Positions 1-7,786 of a stretch of DNA of 11,467 nucleotides are shown here, one piece after another. The notes beneath the pieces were generated by a model, which was given only the letters and a program-made list of their open reading frames with translations, was not told the origin of the DNA and did no database searches. Numbering within the stretch: position 1 is the stretch's first letter; the number at the start of each line of letters is the position of its first letter. Source of the DNA: DATCIH01 sp036507955. Lineage in GTDB: Bacteria > Bacillota > Clostridia > Clostridiales > Clostridiaceae. The translations under genes were made by a program, and so were the position numbers. The stretch is from assembly GCA_036507955.1 (NCBI GenBank), contig DATCIH010000169.1:1-11467 (forward strand). Reading direction: 5' to 3'.

Positions 1-1
1 A

Positions 2-1552
2 TATGTTGCAAGTTCTATATTTTCCTTCATCCAAGGTTATATAATGGCCGGAGTAGCACAAAAAACTGTTTACAATCTCCGTACAGATGTAGAGGATAAG
101 CTTTCAAGGTTACCTTTAAAATTCTTTGATGGAAGAACTCATGGAGAAATCTTAAGTAGGATAACCAACGACTTAGATACTGTATCAACTACGCTTCAAC
201 AGAGTTTAACGCAATTAATTACTTCTCTTATCACAATAATAGGTTATATAGTAATGATGCTAACCATTAGCCCATTACTTACTTTAGTGGTGCTATTGAC
301 CCTTCCTCTTTATATAATTACTACTATAGTGATTGCAAAGCAATCTCAAAAATACTTTGCAGCCCAACAAAAGAATTTAGGAATGCTTAATGGTCATGTT
401 GAAGAAATGTACACAGGCCATAAGGTAGTTAAATCCTTTGGTCATGAGAAGGATTCTATAAAGGAATTCATGGAAATAAATGATAAATTGTATGATGCGG
501 GTTGGAAAGCCCAATTTATATCTGGTATCATAATGCCTCTTATGAGATTTATTAGCAATCTAGGCTATGTAGTGGTCTGTGTGGTTGGTGGTATTCTTGC
601 GACAGGTGGTAATATATCCATTGGTAACATTCAAGCCTTCATACAATACTCAAATAACTTTACAATGCCAATAATTCAAACAGCTAATATTGCAAATATT
701 ATTCAATCTACCGTTGCCTCAGCTGAGCGTGTATTTGAGCTCATCGATGAGATAGAGGAAATTCCAGATAGTAAAGATTCTGTTGTTCTAGATAATCCTC
801 GTGGGAATGTCAAATTTGAACATGTTGACTTTAGCTACCAGGAAGATGAACCTTTAATAAAAGACATGAATATGGATGTTAAACAAGGTCACACTATAGC
901 TATTGTTGGTCCAACAGGAGCTGGTAAAACAACTCTAGTTAACCTTCTAATGAGATTCTACGAAATAAGTGCAGGAAAAATCACAGTAGACGGTGTAGAT
1001 ATTAGAGATATAAAACGTGGCCCACTACGTAACATGTTTGGAATGGTACTTCAAGATACTTGGTTATATAATGGAACTATAATGGAAAATATAGCTTATG
1101 GTAAAGAAGGGGCAACTGAGGAAGAGATTATGAAAGCAGCTAGGGCTGCCCATGCCCATCACTTCATCAAAACTCTACCAGATGGTTATAATACAATATT
1201 AAATGAAGAAGCTTCCAATATATCACAGGGTCAAAAGCAACTTATTACGATAGCAAGAGCAATACTTGCAAACCCTCCTATAATGATATTAGATGAAGCG
1301 ACCAGTAGCGTTGACTCTAGAACTGAGGTATATATTCAAAGGGCAATGACAGAAATGATGCAAAACAGAACCAGCTTTGTTATAGCTCATAGATTATCTA
1401 CGATTAGAGATGCAGAGCTTATTCTAGTTATGAACCATGGTTCTATAATTGAAATGGGTACTCATGTTGAGCTACTAGAAAAGAAGGGCTTCTATGCTGA
1501 TCTTTATAACAGCCAATTTGCCGGTGCAAATTTAGATAATGAGGCTGTTTAA
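2..1552 (+). CDS. ABC exporter half (permease-ATPase), 5' part outside the window
   Basis: This is one subunit of an ABC exporter in the inner membrane: a transmembrane domain fused to an ATPase that pumps substrates, often drugs, outward. The reading frame is open from base 2 with typical family residues before the Met at 44. Full-length members are about 600 residues, so the true start lies upstream of the window. Counting from Met 44, the remaining membrane helices cover about residues 50-235. The ATPase shows Walker A GPTGAGKTT (289-297), Q-loop Gln337, signature ISQGQ (393-397), Walker B ending LDE with catalytic Glu418, and H-loop His449, so it looks active. The NEEASNISQGQ stretch and intact Glu match the consensus-site half of BmrCD/TM287-288-type heterodimers. 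By that analogy the degenerate partner gene is expected just upstream. The gene ends at a strong terminator. The substrate is unknown. Confidence 0.95.
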   Translation, partial: YVASSIFSFIQGYIMAGVAQKTVYNLRTDVEDKLSRLPLKFFDGRTHGEILSRITNDLDTVSTTLQQSLTQLITSLITIIGYIVMMLTISPLLTLVVLLTLPLYIITTIVIAKQSQKYFAAQQKNLGMLNGHVEEMYTGHKVVKSFGHEKDSIKEFMEINDKLYDAGWKAQFISGIIMPLMRFISNLGYVVVCVVGGILATGGNISIGNIQAFIQYSNNFTMPIIQTANIANIIQSTVASAERVFELIDEIEEIPDSKDSVVLDNPRGNVKFEHVDFSYQEDEPLIKDMNMDVKQGHTIAIVGPTGAGKTTLVNLLMRFYEISAGKITVDGVDIRDIKRGPLRNMFGMVLQDTWLYNGTIMENIAYGKEGATEEEIMKAARAAHAHHFIKTLPDGYNTILNEEASNISQGQKQLITIARAILANPPIMILDEATSSVDSRTEVYIQRAMTEMMQNRTSFVIAHRLSTIRDAELILVMNHGSIIEMGTHVELLEKKGFYADLYNSQFAGANLDNEAV

Positions 1553-1563
1553 ATAAAAAATTA

Positions 1564-1608
1564 AAGAACCCTCTATGGAGTTATTATAACTCTATAGAGG
1601 GTTCTTTT
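1564..1608. terminator. Bidirectional intrinsic terminator between convergent genes
   Basis: Arms 1564-1583 and 1587-1606 form a 20-bp stem with a single G-T wobble and a 3-nt loop, followed by T's. It lies 12 bp after the ABC exporter stop. Read on the minus strand, the hairpin is followed by an AT-rich, T-containing run, so it can also stop transcription of the convergent VOC fragment. Confidence 0.93.
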
Positions 1609-1627
1609 GCTATTCTTAGTGGAAAGC

Positions 1628-1891
1628 TTACCTTTCACTATTATCATAGCTTATTTGCCAAGGTATTCCGAACTTATCCACTAGATATCCATAGGATTTA
1701 CTCCAGAAGGTCTCTTGAAGCTCCATTGTAACAGTACCATCTTCTTTCAGTTTATCAAATAAATCTTTAATTTCTTCTAAATCTTTGCTGGTAACCACAA
1801 GGCTTATGTTATCACCCACGTTTAAAGGCATGCTTTGTGGAGTATCCGAAAACATTATATTGCTGCCCTTAATATTAAGCATAGCATGCAT
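1628..1891 (-). pseudogene. C-terminal fragment of a PhnB-like VOC (glyoxalase-fold) protein
   Basis: The 87-residue reading frame matches the second half of PhnB-like VOC-superfamily proteins, which are usually about 135-145 residues. Recognisable landmarks are VMHAMLNI, IMFSDT, DNISLVV, the ETFWSKSYGYLVDKFG block and a terminal IPWQI. The homologous stretch continues three codons upstream of the first ATG (N-L-V) and then hits an in-frame TAG. No Shine-Dalgarno sequence precedes either the ATG at 1891 or the one at 1882. The missing N-terminal half is not recognisable in other frames upstream, and that space is taken by the terminator of the neighbouring gene. I infer a truncated gene remnant left by deletion. 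Family members act as small-molecule-binding or glyoxalase-like proteins, but this piece lacks half of the paired beta-alpha-beta-beta-beta modules and is unlikely to work alone. An expressed short protein cannot be excluded. Confidence 0.7.
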
Positions 1892-1972
1892 AACTAAATT
1901 CTATGTGTAATATTCTAATTATTTATCTAAATAATAAAATTACTCTATCAGAAGTTTTAATTAGGACAAAAC

Positions 1973-2010
1973 AAAAGAAGTGTTGCCGAGTTAGTTGCAA
2001 CACTTCTTTT
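1973..2010 (-). terminator. Intrinsic terminator of the riboswitch-controlled secreted-protein gene
   Basis: Perfect 14-bp inverted repeat (1973-1986 with 1997-2010) with a 10-nt loop. On the minus strand it begins 25 bp beyond the stop codon of the secreted-protein gene and is followed by T-rich sequence. It insulates the VOC fragment from upstream transcription. Confidence 0.9.
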
Positions 2011-2035
2011 ATGAGTGGATTTAGAATATTTTAAA

Positions 2036-2488
2036 TTACCTACATAAAGCATATCTAGAAAAATGCTCTACAGTAAATTGTACGCTTTTAATATTAACAT
2101 GAATATTTTTTCCTAAGATTTTATCATATAAATAACCCTTATAGGCACTCACATCTATTTGCACTTCTTTATTAAAATTAGATATACCTGGAGTGAACTC
2201 TATATATGATTGTCCATTTTCGGCATATATGGAAGCAGTAAATTTTATTGGAAGAAGTTTGCCATCCATAAAATTATTCTTAAAGCTTACTTTTACAAAA
2301 CCTACCTGAAAGTTTCCTCCCTTTGATGTCACTGTAAAGGTATTAGAATAAATTATTGGAGCCGCTGTCTCAATGCTTGTACGATTCTTATCTTGATGTG
2401 AGTTAACACCTGCTGCTTGTGCTTGCGTAACTGGACTTAAAAATAAGAACATGATTAAAACCAAAAAACCTGATAATAGCTTTTTCAT
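2036..2488 (-). CDS. Small secreted protein under c-di-GMP riboswitch control
   Basis: A 150-residue protein with a clear Sec signal peptide: MKKLL start, a hydrophobic core at about residues 5-20, and a likely cut near AQA-A (residues 23-26). That leaves an exported domain of about 125 residues. The mature part is beta-rich in character, with alternating stretches such as GNFQVGFVKVSFKNNF, and ends in FTVEHFSRYALCR. The HFSRYAL ending recalls the C-terminal edge of Ig/ZU5-like modules in Gram-positive secreted proteins, but I do not recognise a named family. There is no LPXTG motif, lipobox or other anchor. The start is supported by a strong GGGGGG-containing ribosome site 7 nt upstream. The gene has its own promoter, a class I c-di-GMP riboswitch leader and its own terminator, so it is a single-gene unit tied to the c-di-GMP level. 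A role at the cell surface, such as matrix, adhesion or pilus-associated, is inference only. Confidence 0.88.
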   Translation of the reverse strand: MKKLLSGFLVLIMFLFLSPVTQAQAAGVNSHQDKNRTSIETAAPIIYSNTFTVTSKGGNFQVGFVKVSFKNNFMDGKLLPIKFTASIYAENGQSYIEFTPGISNFNKEVQIDVSAYKGYLYDKILGKNIHVNIKSVQFTVEHFSRYALCR

Positions 2489-2576
2489 TATAAACCCCCC
2501 TTTTTTAATTTTTAAATAAGAGATCTTCCGAAAACTCTAAATCAAAATCAAATAAAGAAATTGAGGATTTATAAGT

Positions 2577-2658
2577 CTCGGCAACCTGGCAACCTTAGAA
2601 TAAAATCCTTTAGGCCCATAGCTTTGCGTCCTATCTTTTCAGATAGTTTGCCCTTTCT
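2577..2658 (-). promoter_or_regulatory. Cyclic-di-GMP-I (GEMM-I) riboswitch
   Basis: On the minus strand the conserved blocks appear in order. First is GGGCAAAC (from 2653). Next is a perfect 6-bp stem capped by a GAAA tetraloop (2631-2646). It is followed by GGACGCAAAGC, then GGCCTAA as tetraloop receptor, and GGTTGCCG, whose TTGCC pairs with the opening GGCAA. The base at 2652 corresponds to the ligand-contacting G20 of the Vibrio Vc2 aptamer and is G, which favours c-di-GMP over cGAMP. The base at 2625 corresponds to A47 and is A. About 70 nt separate the aptamer from the ribosome binding site. They hold only a weak hairpin (2520-2537) without a proper U-tract, so whether control is by transcription or translation, and its direction, cannot be read with confidence. 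Confidence 0.95.
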
Positions 2659-2664
2659 AATTCA

Positions 2665-2693
2665 AGTCTATCACTCTTTAATATGAATTTCAA
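2665..2693 (-). promoter_or_regulatory. Promoter for the riboswitch and secreted-protein gene
   Basis: TTGAAA (2688-2693) and TAGACT (2665-2670) are separated by exactly 17 bp, with a TGn extension in front of the -10. The predicted start near 2658 falls a few bases before the aptamer, which supports the assignment. It sits just after the end of the adenylyl cyclase gene. Confidence 0.75.
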
Positions 2694-2710
2694 TACAATT
2701 AAATAATTTA

Positions 2711-5700
2711 TTATAAATTGTTTATAGTTCTTTTCCAAACACTATCATCAACTTTTATTATACAATCCTTAGCTTCTTTTATATCCTCCTCTTTATTAAG
2801 TAAATCACCCATGCGTTCATAGATTTTAGCTCTACCATAATATGCTATCCCAGTTTCAATATCCGATTCCAGCTCCTTACCTAATTTAATACCTTCCTTA
2901 AAATAATTTTCTGATTCCTTGAAACTCCCCTGCATCGCCAGTATATCCCCCATAAGAATTGAACACCTTAAAGTCTGAATTTGGCTTTGAGCCTCCTGTG
3001 CACAATCTAAGGCTAAGCTACAAAATTCTTTTGCAAAATTAATTTTATCTTTAAGAATGCTTATTTCACTCATATATCTATAATAATCAATAAGCCCTGT
3101 AGCATCCTTAAGTTCCTCTAATATATCAAAACCTTTTTTAAATAGTTCTTCTGCTTCCTCTATAAGTCCTTGCTTTATAGACACCTTACCTAAATTAATA
3201 TAACTTATCGCTTCTTCATCTGGCATTTCATGTTTCTTAGCTATCTTTAAAGCCTGCTCATATAACTCTGCTGCCTGTTTATACTCTCCTCTTTCATAAT
3301 TTATGTCACCCATATTGAAGGAAAGTATACAACTAAAATAAATCTGGGAAGTCTTTTTTGATTTTTCTAAAGCTATGGAAAAAAGTTGCTCTGCCTTCTG
3401 ATAAAGACCCTTATCATAATATAGAACTCCTAAATTGGTACTTCCAGCTATAAAGGATTTAACATCTGAAATGTCGTTTGAAATTTTCAGTGCATTATTT
3501 AAAGCCTCAAGAGCTTTAGATATTCTTCCTGAAGCATGATATACCGCCCCAAGGTTACTTACTATAGAATTCTTAATCTTTAAATTATTAGTTTTTTCTA
3601 TATTAGCATACGCTGAGTTAAGATAATATGTAGCATTGTCAATGTCACCCATAAGAAAATACTGAATTCCAATCTCATTTTCAGTCATGGCAAGATTAAC
3701 ATAATCCTTAGTTTTCTTTAATATTTCCTGAGCCTTTATAGCTACCTCTAAAGCACCCTCTTGCCCTTGAAGACTTAAAATAGAACATTCTAAGTATAGA
3801 AGCCTTCCATAAAGGCCACTATTTTCTCTTATCTTTGGCTTTAGCTCCCCTATAATTTTAATAGCAGCTTCATAGGAGCCCATCTCCTTATCTATTTCTG
3901 ACAAAGTAAGTCGCACTTCATAAATGTCTTCACTATAGTCTAATAAAGCTAGCGCCTTATTGTAGCATTCAATTGCTTTATCATTTTCTAATAGTATGCT
4001 TCTTAAGCTTCCCATGTCCCTATAAGCTTGAGCTATCCTATTATCATTAATTCTTCCATCCACGAAGATTTGATAATACTCTAAAGCTTCCTTTATATTG
4101 TAGCTATCCTTAAAGCTTATGGCTGCCTTTAAGGCATATTCAAAGGCTTTGCCACTACTTGATAATATAAAATAGCTAAAAGCTTCTGTATAATGCTCCT
4201 CAATATTATCTGCATATCTTTTTTCTATAAGCTCACCAACTTTTTTGCTATAGCTTTTTTTATCTCTATTTAATAAGCTATTGTATATAGCATCTCTCGT
4301 AAGGGTCTGCTTGAATATATATATTCTATTAATTATTCCAAAGGAGGTATAGGCTGTTTTAAGACTAATAATGTTGTGTTCACTAAGCTCTCTTATTATC
4401 TCTTGAAGATCAAACTGTCCAGCTGTTAATTCACTTACCCAGGATATATTAAATTCCTTTCCAATTACCGCTGCAGACAGAAGGAATTTTTGAGACTCTT
4501 CAGAAAGGTTTGAGAAACTGCTTAATATTAATTTTTCAACTCCAACGTGAAATTTACTAAGTCCTTCTTCTTGCATGTAGAGAGTATTTTCCTTAACTGT
4601 ATAGCTACCGCTTCTGTACAGCCCATATCCTATTTCCTTTATATATAAAGGATTTCCACTAGACAACTCCTCTAAGTCATTAATAAGGTTCTCTTCAGCA
4701 TCCTTAACCTGAAAAATCGAACATATGATGCTTTTTATTCCTTGTCTATTTAAATTATTCAAATTTATTATTTTATCAAAAATAGCATGGTGTGATATTA
4801 AAATAAAAAAATTATCTGTTTTAGAATTTATTAATATATTTTTTAAAAGTTCTAAGGAACTTGCATCTGCCCATTGAAGGTCATCTATAATAAATATATA
4901 AGGTTCCCTGCAAAGATCTGTAAAAAATATATTCAGTTGATTGTCTGTTTCTTGCTTTATATCCTTATATTGCATAAAATTCAATATAGCTGTAAATTCC
5001 GTATCCCTTTGAAGTTTTAATACTAAGGATAAAAAATTATAATTCTTTTCTCTTTCTCCCTTGGTGCGATTCATTAGCACATAATTAATGAACGCCACAA
5101 GTTTACTTTTTTTCACATCCATGCTATCCTCAGGATTTATGCTCACTATCTGGAATATAAGCTTTTCTATTAAATAATTTGCTTTATTCTTATACTGAAG
5201 ACTTCCATCTACCCAAAGCTTTATTATGTCCTTAGATGTTTTTTCAATGAATCTTTTACATAATAGGGTTTTTCCTATACCTGCTTCTCCCACAATGTTT
5301 ACATAACCTTCCCCAGACTGAAAAGACTTTTCAACAAGAGAAAGTTCTTTATCCCGTTCAAATATTAAGGAGACTTCCTCCTCTTTAGCTTCTAAGGCAT
5401 TATAACAACTCAGTGCCACACTTTTGTTTTTTACTTCAATTAGTATTTTTTCCGAATACTTAATATTATCCTTAGTCTCCAAATAGCAGGCTTGTGATAC
5501 TAATATATTGCCTCTACCTGCAGAGCTCTGAAGCCTTTGAGCTGTATTTACCACATCGCCTATCACCGTATAATCCTTATCATAAAGATTGCCAACACTC
5601 CCTGTTACCACCAATCCATAATTTACTCCTATGGACAAGCTAACCTTAATCCCCTTATCAAAGAGCCTTTCCTTAGAAAATCTATCTGCAAGCTCCATCA

Positions 5701-6142
5701 TCCTAAGGGCACACCTAACAGCCCTTTTCCCATCATCAATATGAACATACTTTGCCCCAAAGAGTATCATGACGCAGTCGCCTATATATTTATCTATAGT
5801 ACCTTCCATCTCATATACGGGCCTTGTTATATAATCAAAGCATTGATTTATTATTTCCCTTACTTCCTCTGGGTCAAGTTTTTCTGAAAGGCTTGTAAAA
5901 CCTGACACATCTGCAAATATTACAGCTATATCTTTACGGTTTTCACCTAATACCTCATAATTCTTTATTAAACTTGCCTCTTTAACATAGGAAAGCTTTT
6001 TACCACAGTTAAAACAGTATTTGCCATGAATAGAATTTCTACTTCCGCAGCCCTGGCAAAGAATAGGCATATTCATTCCGCATAAAGGACAGGTTTTATT
6101 ATCTTTAGATGGCAGAGAATATCCGCAGTTATAACAAATCAT
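2711..6142 (-). CDS. Zinc-ribbon / class III adenylyl cyclase / STAND NTPase / TPR protein
   Basis: A 1143-residue cytoplasmic protein predicted to make cAMP from ATP. Domains in order: two zinc ribbons (Cys 3, 6, 18, 21 and Cys 29, 32, 43, 46); a class III nucleotide cyclase domain (about 70-250); a STAND/MalT-like NTPase (about 255-650) with Walker A GEAGIGKT (285-292) and Walker B FIIDD (Asp420, Asp421); and about ten TPR-like helical hairpins (about 660-1130). The cyclase keeps both metal-binding Asps (78, 122), the adenine-selecting Lys118, a Thr192 at the second selectivity position (typical of class IIIb), and transition-state Asn199 and Arg203. It should therefore be active as a homodimer and ATP-specific. 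The order cyclase-NTPase-TPR resembles mammalian soluble adenylyl cyclase, although that enzyme has two cyclase domains. The TPRs probably sense a partner protein. It is the last gene of a three-gene operon, 18 bp after the motor ATPase gene, with GGGAG 8 nt before the start. No strong terminator follows. Confidence 0.93.
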   Translation of the reverse strand: MICYNCGYSLPSKDNKTCPLCGMNMPILCQGCGSRNSIHGKYCFNCGKKLSYVKEASLIKNYEVLGENRKDIAVIFADVSGFTSLSEKLDPEEVREIINQCFDYITRPVYEMEGTIDKYIGDCVMILFGAKYVHIDDGKRAVRCALRMMELADRFSKERLFDKGIKVSLSIGVNYGLVVTGSVGNLYDKDYTVIGDVVNTAQRLQSSAGRGNILVSQACYLETKDNIKYSEKILIEVKNKSVALSCYNALEAKEEEVSLIFERDKELSLVEKSFQSGEGYVNIVGEAGIGKTLLCKRFIEKTSKDIIKLWVDGSLQYKNKANYLIEKLIFQIVSINPEDSMDVKKSKLVAFINYVLMNRTKGEREKNYNFLSLVLKLQRDTEFTAILNFMQYKDIKQETDNQLNIFFTDLCREPYIFIIDDLQWADASSLELLKNILINSKTDNFFILISHHAIFDKIINLNNLNRQGIKSIICSIFQVKDAEENLINDLEELSSGNPLYIKEIGYGLYRSGSYTVKENTLYMQEEGLSKFHVGVEKLILSSFSNLSEESQKFLLSAAVIGKEFNISWVSELTAGQFDLQEIIRELSEHNIISLKTAYTSFGIINRIYIFKQTLTRDAIYNSLLNRDKKSYSKKVGELIEKRYADNIEEHYTEAFSYFILSSSGKAFEYALKAAISFKDSYNIKEALEYYQIFVDGRINDNRIAQAYRDMGSLRSILLENDKAIECYNKALALLDYSEDIYEVRLTLSEIDKEMGSYEAAIKIIGELKPKIRENSGLYGRLLYLECSILSLQGQEGALEVAIKAQEILKKTKDYVNLAMTENEIGIQYFLMGDIDNATYYLNSAYANIEKTNNLKIKNSIVSNLGAVYHASGRISKALEALNNALKISNDISDVKSFIAGSTNLGVLYYDKGLYQKAEQLFSIALEKSKKTSQIYFSCILSFNMGDINYERGEYKQAAELYEQALKIAKKHEMPDEEAISYINLGKVSIKQGLIEEAEELFKKGFDILEELKDATGLIDYYRYMSEISILKDKINFAKEFCSLALDCAQEAQSQIQTLRCSILMGDILAMQGSFKESENYFKEGIKLGKELESDIETGIAYYGRAKIYERMGDLLNKEEDIKEAKDCIIKVDDSVWKRTINNL

Positions 6143-6160
6143 AATTCAATCTCCCTGTTT

Positions 6161-7756
6161 TTAATCTAAGAATGAAGATAGCTTAATAATTTCATCAACA
6201 GTGGTCATGCCTTGGAGTACTAGTTCCTTACAGGACATCTCAAGAGTTCTCATCCCTGATTTTACCGAAAGGTCTCGAAGCTCATCCGAGCTAGCATTTT
6301 TAACAATATATCTTCTATGCTCTCTGGTCATTTCCATAATTTCATAAACTCCTACTCTGCCTCTATAACCAGAATTATCGCAACTTGGGCAACCTGATCC
6401 TTTATATAATATCAAGGTTTTAAGAGGGTCCTCATGGAGACATTCCTTATCATATATATCTGCCTCGTAGGGAGCTTTGCAATGAGGACAAATCTTCTTA
6501 ACAAGCCTTTGGGCTACTACCCCTACTAGAGAAGTTGCTATAAGATATGGTTCTATACCCATATCCACTAGTCTTACCACAGCTGATGGAGCATCATTTG
6601 TATGAATAGTGCTTAGCACTAGATGCCCAGTTATAGCCGATCTTACAGCTATTTCCGCAGTCTCGTTGTCTCTAATCTCTCCAATCATTATTATGTCAGG
6701 GTCCTGTCTTAGGATAGACCTTAATGCTGCCGCAAAGGATAAACCTGCTTTTGAATTTACATTTATCTGATTTACTCCCTCTAGCAGGAATTCTACTGGA
6801 TCTTCTACGGTGATAATATTTTTTTCATCTGTATTCATTTCATTTAATACTGCATATAGGGTTGTTGATTTACCACTTCCCGTAGGACCTGTAACCAGAA
6901 TTATTCCGTTAGGTTTAGAGATTATCCTGTTTAGTTTTACCAAATCTTTATCTACCATACCAAGTTTTTTCTTATCAATTAGTTCTGCATCCTTGGTTAG
7001 GATTCTTATAACCACCTTTTCTCCATATACAGTTGGCATGACTGAAACTCTTAAGTCAATTTCATTATCATCAATATTAGTAAGTATCCTACCATCCTGA
7101 GGTAATCTCTTTTCTGCAATATTGAGATTAGCCATAATTTTAATTCTTGATACAATAGCAGATAAAGTTTGCTTTGCTATCTTTAATACCACGGAAAGTT
7201 CTCCATCGATCCTATATCGTATCTTTACGAATTTATCAAAGGGTTCTACATGAATATCGCTAGCCCTTGATTTAATTGCATTTATTATAATAGAATCCAC
7301 CAGCTTTACTACTGGAGCATTCTTCACATTTTCAAATTTTCCCCCTGTGGTCTTATCCTCTTCTATAATTTGATTTTCTCTAGATAGTTCTTCTGCAGCA
7401 TCCGTAACCTGTCTACCTGAGTAGTATCTACTAATACCACTTTTTATATCCTCTAGCTCTCCCTGAAAGGGCTCCACATTATAGCCAGAGGTAAGCTTAA
7501 CATCATCTAAGGCAAATATATTTAATGGATCAAGCATTACTACCTGGATTTTATCCGAGTTAATAGATATGGGAATTAAATTATATCTTACAGCAATAAG
7601 CTCTGGAATAAGTTTTATAGCCCTAGGGTCTACCAATACCTTATCTAAAGAAATATTTTTGAATCCAAGTTGACCTTGAAGTAAATCAAGCATATCTTTT
7701 TCCTTAGAAAAGCTATTATCTGTAAACACATCCCCTGTTTTTTTTAAGTCAGACAT
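6161..7756 (-). CDS. PilB/GspE-type pilus or secretion motor ATPase
   Basis: A 531-residue hexameric ATPase of the type IV pilus assembly / type II secretion family, which powers polymerisation of pilin-like subunits from the cytoplasmic face of the membrane. Numbering starts from the Met at 7756. It has a short GspE_N part (about 20-95), Walker A GPTGSGKST (290-298, Lys296), an Asp box (VEDPVEF), Walker B DIIMIGEIRD with catalytic Glu360, a His box STIHTND, and a zinc-binding tetracysteine (Cys 423, 426, 456, 459). All catalytic parts look intact. The N-terminus lacks the two RLGxxL-type repeats that bind c-di-GMP in MshE-type relatives, and an in-frame stop just upstream excludes a longer form. 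An ATG at 7765 is also in frame but touches the ribosome binding site, so the Met at 7756 is preferred. The gene lies 21-30 bp after the GAF-PAS gene. No pilin, PilC, PilT or PilM gene is in view, so the machine it drives is unknown. Confidence 0.93.
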   Translation of the reverse strand: MSDLKKTGDVFTDNSFSKEKDMLDLLQGQLGFKNISLDKVLVDPRAIKLIPELIAVRYNLIPISINSDKIQVVMLDPLNIFALDDVKLTSGYNVEPFQGELEDIKSGISRYYSGRQVTDAAEELSRENQIIEEDKTTGGKFENVKNAPVVKLVDSIIINAIKSRASDIHVEPFDKFVKIRYRIDGELSVVLKIAKQTLSAIVSRIKIMANLNIAEKRLPQDGRILTNIDDNEIDLRVSVMPTVYGEKVVIRILTKDAELIDKKKLGMVDKDLVKLNRIISKPNGIILVTGPTGSGKSTTLYAVLNEMNTDEKNIITVEDPVEFLLEGVNQINVNSKAGLSFAAALRSILRQDPDIIMIGEIRDNETAEIAVRSAITGHLVLSTIHTNDAPSAVVRLVDMGIEPYLIATSLVGVVAQRLVKKICPHCKAPYEADIYDKECLHEDPLKTLILYKGSGCPSCDNSGYRGRVGVYEIMEMTREHRRYIVKNASSDELRDLSVKSGMRTLEMSCKELVLQGMTTVDEIIKLSSFLD

Positions 7757-7765
7757 CCCTATCAT

Positions 7766-7770
7766 TCCTT
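7766..7770 (-). promoter_or_regulatory. Ribosome binding site deciding the motor ATPase start
   Basis: AAGGA directly abuts the ATG at 7765, leaving no spacer. It is 9 nt from the in-frame ATG at 7756, which has normal spacing. This favours the shorter form starting MSDLKK. Confidence 0.6.
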
Positions 7771-7786
7771 CATAAATTTATTTACT

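Noticed and set aside
5537..5887. 116-codon plus-strand reading frame opposite the cyclase domain
   Set aside because: It runs antisense to strongly conserved cyclase motifs and gives a protein of no recognisable kind; an overlap artefact.
6161..7765. Longer start at 7765 for the motor ATPase
   Set aside because: The ribosome site AAGGA touches this ATG with no spacer, while the ATG three codons later has normal spacing.
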